From JAGLQQ01 sp043806135 (lineage in GTDB: Bacteria; Omnitrophota; Gorgyraeia; B26-G9), in the NCBI GenBank assembly GCA_043806135.1, contig JAZDHG010000064.1, positions 9,829-73,828 of the forward strand: a stretch of DNA of 64,000 nucleotides. Reading direction: 5' to 3'. The translations under genes and the position numbers were made by a program. A model generated the notes under the pieces. That model saw only the letters and a list, made by a program, of their open reading frames with translations, was not told the origin of the DNA and did not search any database. Shown piece by piece: positions 42,545 to 51,463 of the stretch (the stretch's first letter is position 1; each line of letters begins with the position of its first letter).

Positions 42545-42680
42545 TTACACGTTACACGTTTGCCGGTTACGATACCCGTTTCGGTTTTCGGTTACGTTTT
42601 TCGTGTTTAAAAAACTGTTATTTCTTATCTGCATCCGTAGCCGCCACCGTCATACGATACGGGTTTCGTTACCCTAACCG
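42545..42680. repeat. Long degenerate heptamer array after asnB
   Basis: Units such as TTACACG (twice in perfect register at 42545-42558), TTTGCCG, GTTACGA, TTTTCGG and GTTACCG fill most of the region from the asnB stop. A degenerate direct repeat of about 17 bases beginning TACGATAC occurs at 42568 and 42653. No gene is seen between 42422 and 42680. Confidence 0.55.
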
Positions 42681-44567
42681 TTACCGGTTAGTATCTATAA
42701 ATTCCCTATGCCACAATTCAAGCATGAGCAATGCACCTATTTTATAGCCATTATCACATTTACGCTGCATATGTTCATCAATAACTTCCTGAACTGCTTC
42801 TTTTCTGAAATATCCTCTATTTAAAGTCAACGGATCAAAAAGTAAATTCATAATATATTCTTTTAGTTTGCCTCTATACCACTGCCCTATAGGAAGACCA
42901 AACCCTTGTTTTTTGCGTCTGATAATTTGCCGGGGCAGATTATTCTTAAAAGCTTGTTTTAAAATATACTTATTAGAAAAATTATGCAGTTTTAAATCAT
43001 ATGGGATTGTTGCTGCAAACTCCATAAACTTATGGTCAAGAAACGGTGAACGCGCCTCTAAAGAATGAGCCATGGTCGCAATATCGGTTTTAACCAGCAA
43101 GTCATAAGGGAGATAGCTTTCTATTTCCGCCTGTCTGGTAAGATCGGAAAAGTCCCGTCCGCTTTTATGCTTATAATCGCCGGCAAAAACAGACTGATCT
43201 TGCCTAAGATTTACATGCCGGAGAAAATCATGATTATAGAGAGATCCCTTTTCCTCATAATTGAAAGCAGATATCCACCGCAGATACCGGTCCTGCGGAT
43301 CATAATGCAGGCTTTTAAAGAATCTTTTTATCTGCCAGTTTGTTTTCCTGATATCATCACTGGCATATAGATTTTGCATAAACCCATTTATTGAACTGAC
43401 CAAAAAACCGGGCAGCAAGCTGAAAATTTCAGCCATCCGGCAAGCTGTATAACGGTAGTAGCCGGCAAATGATTCATCTCCGCCGTCACCTGTTAAGACG
43501 ACCTTGACCGAACGTGCAGCAAATTCTGCCAAATAATAGGTAGGTATGCATGAGTAATCGGCAAAAGGCTCTCCGTAGTGCTTTGTGATCTTCGGCAGGA
43601 CATCAAGCACATTTGGATTCACGATCAGCTCATTATGTTTTGTCTGAAATTTGTTGGCAACACTGCCGGCAAAATCAAGCTCATTATACAGTTGGTTTGC
43701 AAATCCCACGGAAAATGTGTTCAAAGATTCGCTTGAATTCTTTGCCATTAAAGCAACTATTGCGCTTGAGTCTATACCGCCGCTTAAAAAAGCGCCCAGC
43801 GGCACATCACTAACCATGCGTTTACGAACAGCATCCTCGAGATTCGCCGTAAGACCCTCTTTATATTCGTTGAGACTTTTTCTTGGACAAACCTTGTGCA
43901 CAAGTCTCCAGTATCTTTTTACTTCAACCATATTTTTCTCAATAACCATATAATGCGCAGGCAAAAGTTTTCTTATGTTTTTAAACATGGTCCAGGGAGC
44001 CGGAACGTATAAAAAAGTCAGATATAAATTAAGCGCCTCACGATCAACCTCTCTTTTAATAAAAGGAGCCTGTACAAGTGCATTCAACTCTGAAGCAAAG
44101 GCAAAACAATCATGATCATGCCAATACACAAGCGGCTTTTTCCCTAAGCGGTCCCGGGCGATAAAAAGTTTTTTATTTTTCTGATTCCAAAGAGCAAAGG
44201 CAAACATTCCCTCAAGATAATCCAGGCATTTAAGAGCGTACTCCTCATATAGGTGCACGATCACTTCCGCATCGCCTCTGGAACGGAAAACATGCCCTTT
44301 TTTTTCAAGATCCAAGCGTAGCTGCCTGAAATTATATATTTCCCCGTTAAATACAAGACAAAGACTCCGGTCTTCATTATAAATAGGCTGATCACCGGTT
44401 TTAAGATCAATTATTGACAGCCGCCTATGCCCAAGCCCGACATTATTTTTAATAAAAAAACCCTGTGCATCCGGGCCGCGGTGCACCAGCGCATCGGTCA
44501 TTTTCTGCAGTGTATTCTCATCTACAGCCTTATTATTAAAATTTATTATTCCGCATATCCCGCACAT
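42681..44567 (-). CDS. asnB: Asparagine synthase (glutamine-hydrolysing) AsnB
   Basis: A 628-residue amidotransferase. Cys2 of the start M-C-G-I-C-G-I is the glutaminase nucleophile, and R-G-P-D-A-Q-G follows. The synthetase domain has the PP-loop F-L-S-G-G-I-D-S-S near residue 262. Members in polysaccharide loci often amidate sugars rather than aspartate; gene context (three glycosyltransferase genes and an exporter) makes that likely here. Two bases separate it from the upstream glycosyltransferase. Confidence 0.93.
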   Translation of the reverse strand: MCGICGIINFNNKAVDENTLQKMTDALVHRGPDAQGFFIKNNVGLGHRRLSIIDLKTGDQPIYNEDRSLCLVFNGEIYNFRQLRLDLEKKGHVFRSRGDAEVIVHLYEEYALKCLDYLEGMFAFALWNQKNKKLFIARDRLGKKPLVYWHDHDCFAFASELNALVQAPFIKREVDREALNLYLTFLYVPAPWTMFKNIRKLLPAHYMVIEKNMVEVKRYWRLVHKVCPRKSLNEYKEGLTANLEDAVRKRMVSDVPLGAFLSGGIDSSAIVALMAKNSSESLNTFSVGFANQLYNELDFAGSVANKFQTKHNELIVNPNVLDVLPKITKHYGEPFADYSCIPTYYLAEFAARSVKVVLTGDGGDESFAGYYRYTACRMAEIFSLLPGFLVSSINGFMQNLYASDDIRKTNWQIKRFFKSLHYDPQDRYLRWISAFNYEEKGSLYNHDFLRHVNLRQDQSVFAGDYKHKSGRDFSDLTRQAEIESYLPYDLLVKTDIATMAHSLEARSPFLDHKFMEFAATIPYDLKLHNFSNKYILKQAFKNNLPRQIIRRKKQGFGLPIGQWYRGKLKEYIMNLLFDPLTLNRGYFRKEAVQEVIDEHMQRKCDNGYKIGALLMLELWHREFIDTNR

Positions 44568-44569
44568 AT

Positions 44570-45649
44570 TTATTTGTATCCTTTTAAAACAAGATCAAAC
44601 ACTGATTTTAATTTTGAGGCATTTGCCTTAAGCGAATATTTTTCTTCAATAATATTACGCGCTTCTTGAGCAACACTTTTCCTTAAATTTTTATCATCTA
44701 TCAGTGCAGTCAACTTCTCTATCCACTCTTTTTTACTTGAAACCAGAAACCCATTCTTCCCATCAATTATTATGTCTTTATAAACACCGGCATTAGAACA
44801 TACCACCGGGATACCGCAGGACATGTACTGCAATGCTTTAAGCCCGCATTTTCCTTTACCCCATCCATCATCATGCAATGGAGCAACGCCGATATCCAAT
44901 TCATGCAAATCCGCCACTTCTGTGTTTATATCCCATTTTTTATTAACTACCTTGACACCTTGTATAGCAAAATCCTTTCCCCCGATAATATGCAGGCAGA
45001 TATTAAATTTTTTACTTAATTGTTTAAATACGTCTTCAATATTTTTGAGATAAAAAAGAGAGTGCTCTGTACCGATCCATCCGACAACGGTCTGGTCATT
45101 ATCATTTATGAGCTTTTTCTTAATATAGAATTTATCTGTATCCACACAGGTAGGAATAACACATACATTAGGGCTGAAACGACCGGCATATTCTCCCAGA
45201 TAAGCATTTCCGGCAATAACATGCCTGCTGCCCTTGATTATTTCCCTGATATTATTCTTGAACCTGAATTTATAGATAAAACTATCACGCTGAGAAGGAA
45301 TAAGGAAAATCGCATCATCAAAATCAAAAATCACATTTTTGTTCAGCTTCATTATTATCTTCTCAATCACAGGGAATATCTGCGGAAAGATTTCCCTTTG
45401 TATAAAAACAATATCATAACCGGGAGCTCTCATTGCATCAATCAAGCGTTTAAAAAACACCCGTACAAGCGCAGCAAATTTGCGTAATGAATTTTTCTCT
45501 GAATACACCTTAAGGTAATGATTTTTTTTAACTCCAGGGCTTATCACGCATTCAATCCCCTGTGCTTTTAAATAATCCAGGTACTGGTATACTCTATAGC
45601 GGCTTGCCGGGCCGTCGATATCTGTCTGCGTCAAAAATAAAACTTTCAT
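44570..45649 (-). CDS. Glycosyltransferase, GT-B fold (family 1/4)
   Basis: A 359-residue cytoplasmic glycosyltransferase. The N-terminal domain begins V-L-F-L-T-Q-T-D-I-D-G-P-A-S-R-Y-R-V-Y-Q. The C-terminal donor-binding domain shows G-W-I-G-T-E-H-S and K-C-G-L-K-A-L-Q-Y-M-S-C-G-I-P-V-V-C-S, the usual E/K-x7-E-like region. Donor and acceptor cannot be deduced. It lies between asnB and a family 2 enzyme in the polysaccharide operon; the 80 bases before it hold nothing notable. Confidence 0.88.
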   Translation of the reverse strand: MKVLFLTQTDIDGPASRYRVYQYLDYLKAQGIECVISPGVKKNHYLKVYSEKNSLRKFAALVRVFFKRLIDAMRAPGYDIVFIQREIFPQIFPVIEKIIMKLNKNVIFDFDDAIFLIPSQRDSFIYKFRFKNNIREIIKGSRHVIAGNAYLGEYAGRFSPNVCVIPTCVDTDKFYIKKKLINDNDQTVVGWIGTEHSLFYLKNIEDVFKQLSKKFNICLHIIGGKDFAIQGVKVVNKKWDINTEVADLHELDIGVAPLHDDGWGKGKCGLKALQYMSCGIPVVCSNAGVYKDIIIDGKNGFLVSSKKEWIEKLTALIDDKNLRKSVAQEARNIIEEKYSLKANASKLKSVFDLVLKGYK

Positions 45650-45729
45650 TTACTCGACCTATTAAAGTACTATTATTTAATGATTCATATTTATCAACTT
45701 CTTCTATATCAAAACAATAATTATTCCAA

Positions 45730-46698
45730 CTAGTATTTAACTTTGGTTTTTAATTTATTAAGGGCTTTTTTATTTGCTGCATTAAATCCGTTTTTTTGAA
45801 GACTTATGAAATACGCAAAAACCAGCCTAGTGAATCGATTAAACATGAGAAAAACAAAAACAAAATTTATTAAGCTCAGTATTCTAACCAAAACAGCTTT
45901 TAATAACCCCTGATGTTTTTTGAAATAACGATACATGCCGGAGTAAAAATAGCCGTAATTTTTTTTAAACGGCAACTGACCTACTGCGCCGCCTCCAAAA
46001 TGAACTGCCTTCGCATCCGGCAGCATATGTATCTCATAGCCGGACGACCAGACTCTTTTGCAAAAATCTACGTCATTAAAATATATCGGGAAAATTTCGT
46101 CAAACAATCCGATTTCTCGGATAATTTTTTTAGGAATCATTAAGCAGGAAGCACCTGCTTGCTCGATTTTTTCAACTTTGTCAAATTTAAGGTCTCGATA
46201 AAAATAATGGTTCATAAATTTATTTTTGAGAAAAAACTTATCCGATATTCTCCCCAGGTAAAAGAAATAAAAAAACACAGTATTTAGATCGGGGAATCGC
46301 CGGTAAAACTCTTCTTGAAAAGTCCCGTCTGGATTCAATACACGACAAGTCAAGGCCCCCAAACGTGGCCTATTAGAAGCATACTTTACCATGCCTTCAA
46401 AAGCATCCGGATAAATTATACTGTCCGGATTAAGCAGTAAAATAAAGTTTCCTGTGGCTAATTCTACCCCCTGGTTATTTGCCTTTGCGTAGCCCAGGTT
46501 TGAATCATTCATCAATAGTTTGACTTGTGGAAAATTAGCTTTAAGCATACTTAGACTGTTGTCGCTGGAATGGTTATCAACAACAATAACCTCAAAACCT
46601 ATTCTGCTTGGCACTTCATATATTGCCTCTAAGCATTGTTTTAAATACTTTTCTGTATTCCAGTTAACAATAATAATTGATAATAATTTTTTATCCAT
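45730..46698 (-). CDS. Family 2 glycosyltransferase (rhamnosyltransferase-like)
   Basis: A 322-residue GT-A enzyme. I-I-I-V-N-W-N-T-E is at the start, V-V-D-N-H-S-S-D-N-S near 37, the metal-binding L-L-N-P-D-S near 90, and F-N-D-V-D-F-C-K-R near 205. The pattern is that of WbbL-type rhamnosyltransferases, which use dTDP-rhamnose, the product of the pathway that includes rfbB/rfbD. A hydrophobic C-terminal stretch (about 268-300) could anchor it to the membrane. Confidence 0.9.
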   Translation of the reverse strand: MDKKLLSIIIVNWNTEKYLKQCLEAIYEVPSRIGFEVIVVDNHSSDNSLSMLKANFPQVKLLMNDSNLGYAKANNQGVELATGNFILLLNPDSIIYPDAFEGMVKYASNRPRLGALTCRVLNPDGTFQEEFYRRFPDLNTVFFYFFYLGRISDKFFLKNKFMNHYFYRDLKFDKVEKIEQAGASCLMIPKKIIREIGLFDEIFPIYFNDVDFCKRVWSSGYEIHMLPDAKAVHFGGGAVGQLPFKKNYGYFYSGMYRYFKKHQGLLKAVLVRILSLINFVFVFLMFNRFTRLVFAYFISLQKNGFNAANKKALNKLKTKVKY

Positions 46699-46699
46699 A

Positions 46700-48442
46700 T
46701 TATCTTAATTTCAACTTTCTAATGAAATTTCCCACAAAACGTATCGGAGCAGTTATTTTCCAGGATGTCGTTTTTTTTAATTGACTTATTTGATAACAAA
46801 GACTCTGATTTTCTTTATGCAACTGAAGCATTTCACAATTGAGCTTTTCCACTAATAGGTCTGTTGGTTTTTTAAACTTATATGTGCGTATAAAAAAGGA
46901 AAGCATCTTTTGGGCAGATTCATCCCAATTAAAAGAAACTGCTTTATTATAAGCATTTTCGCGCAATAGAGCGCATAATCGTTTATCTTCTATCAATCGT
47001 ATTATATTAGCAGTCAATAATTCATTTTTTTGTATTGGGCTAACCAAGGCTGTTTCCTCGTTTATTGCATAATCTCTATTTCCCTTTTGATCGGTACAAG
47101 CAACCACACATTTGCAAGACATCGCCTCAAGACTAGGCAATCCAAAACCTTCCAACCAACTCGCAGAAATAAAAATATCGCATGAATTATAAAACTCATT
47201 TAAGTTTTGTTGTTGGGGGTTATGCCAGTATTCATCGCATGTAACTTTTGCCGGTTTAGGCTGTGTACCCATAAGAATACACTTTGCATTCTTGTATTGT
47301 TTTTTAACAAGCGCGATACTTTTCATTCCATCCTCTGCCCCCTTAAAAAGAAGCTGGCTGTAAACCATTCCTATACGAATACTTTTTTTATCATAGCGTT
47401 GTCTTAGCGAGGGCTCGGGATAAAGCTGCTCATGATTTATCCCCAAAGATACAAGCTCAACCCTATCGTGAGTATTCTCTTCTATTATATTTTTAAGCCA
47501 TTTGGAAACTGTCATTTTCTGAAGAGGAAGCCCATATGCATACATAAATTTCATTCCCGGGTGTACAAGAGGCTCAAGATGCTGTATAAAATAATATTTC
47601 TGTCCTGCTTTTTTAGGCGCATTATAAACCAGCGGAACCGTATCAGATAAGGTTGCTATAAGAATGTCGGAAATCGGCAAAAGTTTAACATAGGAGTCCT
47701 GATCTGTTTCAATAATACGCACAGAAGGATTTAAATCAAACCAATCCGGGGTGCTGCTTGATAAAGATAACACATTAACTAAGTGACCTCTTTGCACTAA
47801 ATTATTGCAATACTCAAGTATTACTTTTACTCCTCCTGAAACATCCAAACCCGGGATAAGAAACGTTATAGAAAAAATTTTTCTGCTGAACTTCATAGCA
47901 TCTTTTGATATGAATCCCGCATCAAAATTCTTATCCAGCTCAAATCCAAAACGAGCAAATAAATCTACCCAATATTCCGGCAAATGCTGATTGATATGCG
48001 TAACATCAGGATGCATGAAATTTGAACTTGAAGAAAAAAGAACAGTATCTGTGTGACCGCAGATATTAGCTATCGCACATTTTGCTTCTCCATCTGGCAG
48101 ATGCTCCATTACTTCTATACAAGTAATTAAATCATACTCATCTTCCAACGGATCTGTGACCGATAACTTCCTGCAATAAGCCCGGATATCTTCCAATGCA
48201 TTATCAATAGCATATTCTGAGATATCAATACCGAAAGCACTAATTTTTTGCCCACGCAAAGCGCTGACCAAAAATCCCCTGGCACAACCTACATCAAGCA
48301 GCTTACCAGGATTCAACCTGGTTTTTATAACCTTTGCCACAGATTGATTGAATTCTAAAAAATGTTTATGCTCATAAGGCCCATTATTCGCATAGTTTTC
48401 AAAGTAATTTCTATCAAATTTTTTTTCTTCCATCATTATCAC
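46700..48442 (-). CDS. Fusion of SAM methyltransferase and GT4 glycosyltransferase
   Basis: A 580-residue two-domain protein. The N-terminal class I methyltransferase (about 25-165) has L-L-D-V-G-C-A-R-G-F and F-G-I-D-I-S-E-Y-A. A GT-B glycosyltransferase follows (about 190-525) with G-L-P-S-L-E-A-M-S-C as donor-binding motif, preceded by S-A-S-W-L-E-G-F. The C-terminal ~50 residues resemble the Leu/Gln-rich coiled tail with S-W-K-I-T-A-P-I-R seen in O-antigen glycosyltransferases. It may modify and extend the glycan in one enzyme, perhaps capping it by methylation. It overlaps wzt by four bases. Confidence 0.88.
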   Translation of the reverse strand: MIMMEEKKFDRNYFENYANNGPYEHKHFLEFNQSVAKVIKTRLNPGKLLDVGCARGFLVSALRGQKISAFGIDISEYAIDNALEDIRAYCRKLSVTDPLEDEYDLITCIEVMEHLPDGEAKCAIANICGHTDTVLFSSSSNFMHPDVTHINQHLPEYWVDLFARFGFELDKNFDAGFISKDAMKFSRKIFSITFLIPGLDVSGGVKVILEYCNNLVQRGHLVNVLSLSSSTPDWFDLNPSVRIIETDQDSYVKLLPISDILIATLSDTVPLVYNAPKKAGQKYYFIQHLEPLVHPGMKFMYAYGLPLQKMTVSKWLKNIIEENTHDRVELVSLGINHEQLYPEPSLRQRYDKKSIRIGMVYSQLLFKGAEDGMKSIALVKKQYKNAKCILMGTQPKPAKVTCDEYWHNPQQQNLNEFYNSCDIFISASWLEGFGLPSLEAMSCKCVVACTDQKGNRDYAINEETALVSPIQKNELLTANIIRLIEDKRLCALLRENAYNKAVSFNWDESAQKMLSFFIRTYKFKKPTDLLVEKLNCEMLQLHKENQSLCYQISQLKKTTSWKITAPIRFVGNFIRKLKLR

Positions 48443-49704
48443 CTGTTATTTTCACAATTTAAAAAAGTAATCGCAGCATCTAGAAAAACAATGCCTTCTG
48501 CATTGGAGTTCCCGTTTACTGAAAAACTGACCATATCATTACGATAATCAAGGAAGGAAATCCCTTCTTTATAGGAAACAGCCGGAGTAATGCAATAGGC
48601 TCCAGGAAGCAAATTAGCTGTAAAAGAAAAGTCAACACAGACTACTTGTTCTGCCAATATTTTCCCCAGCTTTTTCCCCTCTTGAAACGTATGCATATTA
48701 TGTACCCGTATTCCTTTTTCATCGTTAATTATAAATCCGATTATAGGATCTTCTACGTCTTTATAAAATTTTATATTTGCTTTTAAAGTCGCTCTGGATG
48801 AAGTTTGTAGGCACTGTGTTTCATTGTTATTTCCATCGTATAATTTGGCTGAAATTATTTTTGCATCTTGGCTTCCAAAACGCTCAATAGTTTTCGGCAT
48901 GTCAACAATAGAAGCTTTGATGATTCGCTCGCTCATCAGCTGTTTAAATATTTTAACAATATTAAGAGAATCTCCTGTTGCTTTTACAGACCCTGAGCAA
49001 AGCATAATCGCCGAATTTGCATGATAAGTTATTTTATGCAAATCATGAGAAATAAGTATTATTGTTGTACCTCTTTTTTTCAGTAATTGAATTTTTTCAA
49101 AACATTTATTTTGAAAAGCAATATCTCCGACTGCAAGCACCTCATCTATCAATAATATTTCCGGTTCGCAATGCACGGCTACAGCAAATCCAAGCCTTAC
49201 AAACATGCCGCTTGAATAAAATTTTACAGGTGTATCTAAAAAATCTCCGATATCCGCAAAATCAACTATTTGATCAAATTTTTTATCGATTTCTCGTTTA
49301 TTCATTCCTAATATTGCTCCGTTTATATAAATATTTTCTCTGCCAGTCAACAGGGGATGGAATCCTGCTCCTACCTCAATAAGTGCGCCAATTCTTCCTC
49401 GAATGGTTATTTTTCCCTTATCCGGCCAAAATATTCCATTGAGCAGTTTTAAAAGGGTGGTCTTGCCGGCCCCATTAGCACCGATAACTCCAACGGTTTG
49501 TCCTCTTTTCACCTCAAAATTAATATCATCCAAAGCCCAGAATTCTCCCTCGCGTAATTTATGCGAATTAGAACTTAAGCCGACAGTGTTTCTCAGAATA
49601 TCATTCACTCCATAAATCATCGAACGCTTCAGAGATTTACAGTATTTTTTTGACACATGCTCTACTTTTATCGCAAAATCATTCATTTTATATCCTCTCG
49701 GCAA
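48439..49704 (-). CDS. wzt: Polysaccharide ABC exporter, ATPase Wzt
   Basis: The ATP-binding subunit of an O-antigen type exporter, 421 residues. ATPase domain: Walker A G-A-N-G-A-G-K-T-T-L, the signature Y-S-S-G-M-F-V-R-L (SSG rather than LSGGQ, as in Wzt proteins) and Walker B I-L-L-I-D-E-V-L-A-V-G-D. The C-terminal ~150 residues form a Wzt_C carbohydrate-binding domain (F-G-S-Q-D-A-K-I). Such domains recognise the capped end of the glycan, which fits the methyltransferase domain encoded by the next gene. It overlaps wzm by 17 bases. Confidence 0.94.
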   Translation of the reverse strand: MPRGYKMNDFAIKVEHVSKKYCKSLKRSMIYGVNDILRNTVGLSSNSHKLREGEFWALDDINFEVKRGQTVGVIGANGAGKTTLLKLLNGIFWPDKGKITIRGRIGALIEVGAGFHPLLTGRENIYINGAILGMNKREIDKKFDQIVDFADIGDFLDTPVKFYSSGMFVRLGFAVAVHCEPEILLIDEVLAVGDIAFQNKCFEKIQLLKKRGTTIILISHDLHKITYHANSAIMLCSGSVKATGDSLNIVKIFKQLMSERIIKASIVDMPKTIERFGSQDAKIISAKLYDGNNNETQCLQTSSRATLKANIKFYKDVEDPIIGFIINDEKGIRVHNMHTFQEGKKLGKILAEQVVCVDFSFTANLLPGAYCITPAVSYKEGISFLDYRNDMVSFSVNGNSNAEGIVFLDAAITFLNCENNR

Positions 49705-50551
49705 CTCTTGTTTCTGTTAAATGAAAAATTACTAAACAGACGACAAAAATCGCAAAAGACAAAATAACAGAAATAAAAACCCCTATCCAATCCGGCCTTG
49801 AATTCATTATACCCATCAAAATGATATTTCTAGGCACACAAACAAGGTAATATAGCATGTTATAATTCGTCAGATGAGCAAGCATACCTGTTGCAGGTCT
49901 AGCATACAAAACAGGAGTTAAAAACATAAAAAAAGTCATCAGGATAGAAAGCGCATTGCCTATATCGCGGAAGATACCATTTAGAAGAGATAAAATAAAA
50001 CCAAAGCCTAGAGAAAGGCATATGATCGGAAAAACAAGCATCGGTAAAAATAAAATTAAAATGCTGGGTCTAATTTGATAATAAATGCACAAAATTACAA
50101 ATAAAGTCATTTGGATTAAAAAAGAAACAATTGCTTGTCCAAAAGAAGCAATAATCAGGGACTTTTTTGAAAAGTTAATTTTTACGATCATCGATCCGGC
50201 TTTTACAAGAGAATTGGAAGTAGAGATTAAACCCGCTGCAAACAGTTGCCAAAATGCCACTCCTAATATGGCATATACCGGATATGGCACATTGATATCG
50301 CCAAAAGTAAATATACCGGAACGTTTCAAAATCACAAATGTTCCGACACTCACTAAAGGAAAGATAAATACCCACATAATACCAATGAAAGACTGCTTGT
50401 AAAGAGTCAAAAAATCTCTTTTAAATAATTGGTAAGTAAGCCATCGGTTTTCTTTCAGTTCATCGAAGATTTCTCTAAAAATAGACAAATATCCTTTTTT
50501 GATCGAATTATCCGGCTCGCACACAGTAATGCGCTGTCTTGTTTGCTCCAC
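49688..50551 (-). CDS. wzm: Polysaccharide ABC exporter, permease Wzm
   Basis: The membrane subunit, 287 residues with about six helices. The N-terminal L-K-E-N-R-W-L-T-Y-Q-L-F-K-R-D-F is the cytoplasmic coupling region of ABC-2 exporters, and the motif L-F-R-D-I/F-R-D-I-G region (G-I-F-R-D-I-G-N-A-L) is also typical. Together with wzt it moves lipid-linked polysaccharide across the inner membrane. It starts 14 bases after the regulator's stop. Confidence 0.93.
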   Translation of the reverse strand: MEQTRQRITVCEPDNSIKKGYLSIFREIFDELKENRWLTYQLFKRDFLTLYKQSFIGIMWVFIFPLVSVGTFVILKRSGIFTFGDINVPYPVYAILGVAFWQLFAAGLISTSNSLVKAGSMIVKINFSKKSLIIASFGQAIVSFLIQMTLFVILCIYYQIRPSILILFLPMLVFPIICLSLGFGFILSLLNGIFRDIGNALSILMTFFMFLTPVLYARPATGMLAHLTNYNMLYYLVCVPRNIILMGIMNSRPDWIGVFISVILSFAIFVVCLVIFHLTETRVAERI

Positions 50552-50565
50552 AACCTTCTCCTATA

Positions 50566-51060
50566 TCATTTTAACAATTTCAAAAAGTCCAATTTTCCTA
50601 AAAGACTATTTGTTTTAATACACATATTTTCTACTTTTTTGATTTTATCTTCCAAATTTATTATTTGCCCCTTAGATTGAGTGCTTTTCAGATGTCCAAT
50701 TTTTCCTTTTGCCCTTTTAATAACCAGATTTAATTCTTCAAATCTCTGTCTTAATCCATGCTCCAGCTGATTGACCACAACATTTATTGTATCGGTGTTA
50801 GCCTCGTAAAAATCCTTACGTGTACCCTTAACCCAAACCTTACGCACTGCCTGCCAGCGTTCCAAAGCTCGGATATTTGTACTTACATAGCCTTTACTGA
50901 CTCTAAGTTTTTCCATCATTTCATCCAGGGACATGGGTTTTTCGCTCAAAAACAACAGAACATAAAGCTGCCCGGCTACACGGTTAATGCCTAAAGAAGC
51001 CGCAAAGTTACTTCCCCCATCCACCAGTTCATCAATTATAGCGTTAAATTGCTCTCTCAT
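50566..51060 (-). CDS. GbsR/MarR-type transcriptional regulator
   Basis: A 164-residue winged-helix regulator. The region G-I-N-R-V-A-G-Q-L-Y-V-L-L-F-L, then M-S-L-D-E-M-M-E-K-L-R-V-S-K-G-Y-V-S matches the COG1510 (GbsR) helix-turn-helix; the C-terminal half is a helical dimerisation region. AAAGGAG precedes the ATG. It is the first gene before wzm-wzt and the glycosyltransferases, and a perfect palindrome lies right in its own promoter, so it probably represses itself and the whole polysaccharide operon. The ligand is unknown. Confidence 0.87.
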   Translation of the reverse strand: MREQFNAIIDELVDGGSNFAASLGINRVAGQLYVLLFLSEKPMSLDEMMEKLRVSKGYVSTNIRALERWQAVRKVWVKGTRKDFYEANTDTINVVVNQLEHGLRQRFEELNLVIKRAKGKIGHLKSTQSKGQIINLEDKIKKVENMCIKTNSLLGKLDFLKLLK

Positions 51061-51072
51061 GATTTCTCCTTT

Positions 51073-51108
51073 GTTTAGAACGTTTAATATATTCTAAACG
51101 TTCTAAAC
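51073..51108 (-). promoter_or_regulatory. Perfect palindromic operator of the GbsR-like regulator
   Basis: GTTTAGAACGTTTA (51073-51086) is the exact complement of TAAACGTTCTAAAC (51095-51108), with eight bases between. Each arm has its own AACGTT centre, so two dimers spaced 18 bases apart could bind. It lies just downstream of the predicted -10 box and covers the transcript start. Confidence 0.75.
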
Positions 51109-51111
51109 ATA

Positions 51112-51140
51112 AATATATCATATTATTCATTATTTTTCAA
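51112..51140 (-). promoter_or_regulatory. Promoter of the polysaccharide operon regulator
   Basis: Minus strand: TTGAAA, 17 bases ending in TGA (extended -10), TATATT. Start point about 51105, inside the palindrome. Confidence 0.6.
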
Positions 51141-51254
51141 GTTTAGAAAAGACAGAGCAAAGGTGAGAAAAATAAAACTTATAATTTCAGCAATTCCAAT
51201 TAATAACATAAAGATAACTCATCGGTAGTTTACACTCTTATTTGAATCATGCGT

Positions 51255-51304
51255 TTTCTATCTGTGTTCATCTGCGTCTTTTAACATCAGCGATCATCTG
51301 TGAT
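51255..51304. repeat. Short tandem repeat of ATCTGTG/ATCTGCG type
   Basis: Variants of TCTATCTGTG, TTCATCTGCG, ACATCAGCG and ATCATCTGTG follow each other. The array covers the 3' end of the Trm112-like gene, so its last codons are encoded by repeat sequence. Confidence 0.5.
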
Positions 51305-51463
51305 ATCAAACTCCTCTGCCTCATCAACAAGCATAACAGGGATATCGTCTTTTATCGGATACCTTCTGTGACACTTGGTGCAAATCAGCTTTTCTGATTC
51401 AAGCCTCACGCTCACTTTACAAACAGGACAAGCCAGTATTTCCAGCAATTCTTTACTAATCAT
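51287..51463 (-). CDS. Trm112/YcaR-like small zinc protein
   Basis: A 58-residue protein of the Trm112 (UPF0434) family. It begins M-I-S-K-E-L-L-E-I-L-A-C-P-V-C-K and continues with L-I-C-T-K-C-H-R-R-Y-P-I-K-D-D-I-P-V-M-L. The four cysteines (C-P-V-C, C-T-K-C) form a zinc knuckle. Family members activate methyltransferases or accompany lipid A and nucleotide-sugar genes; the role here is not known. Its ATG overlaps the stop of the upstream flippase-like gene (ATGA) and GGAGG lies inside that gene. Confidence 0.9.
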   Translation of the reverse strand: MISKELLEILACPVCKVSVRLESEKLICTKCHRRYPIKDDIPVMLVDEAEEFDITDDR

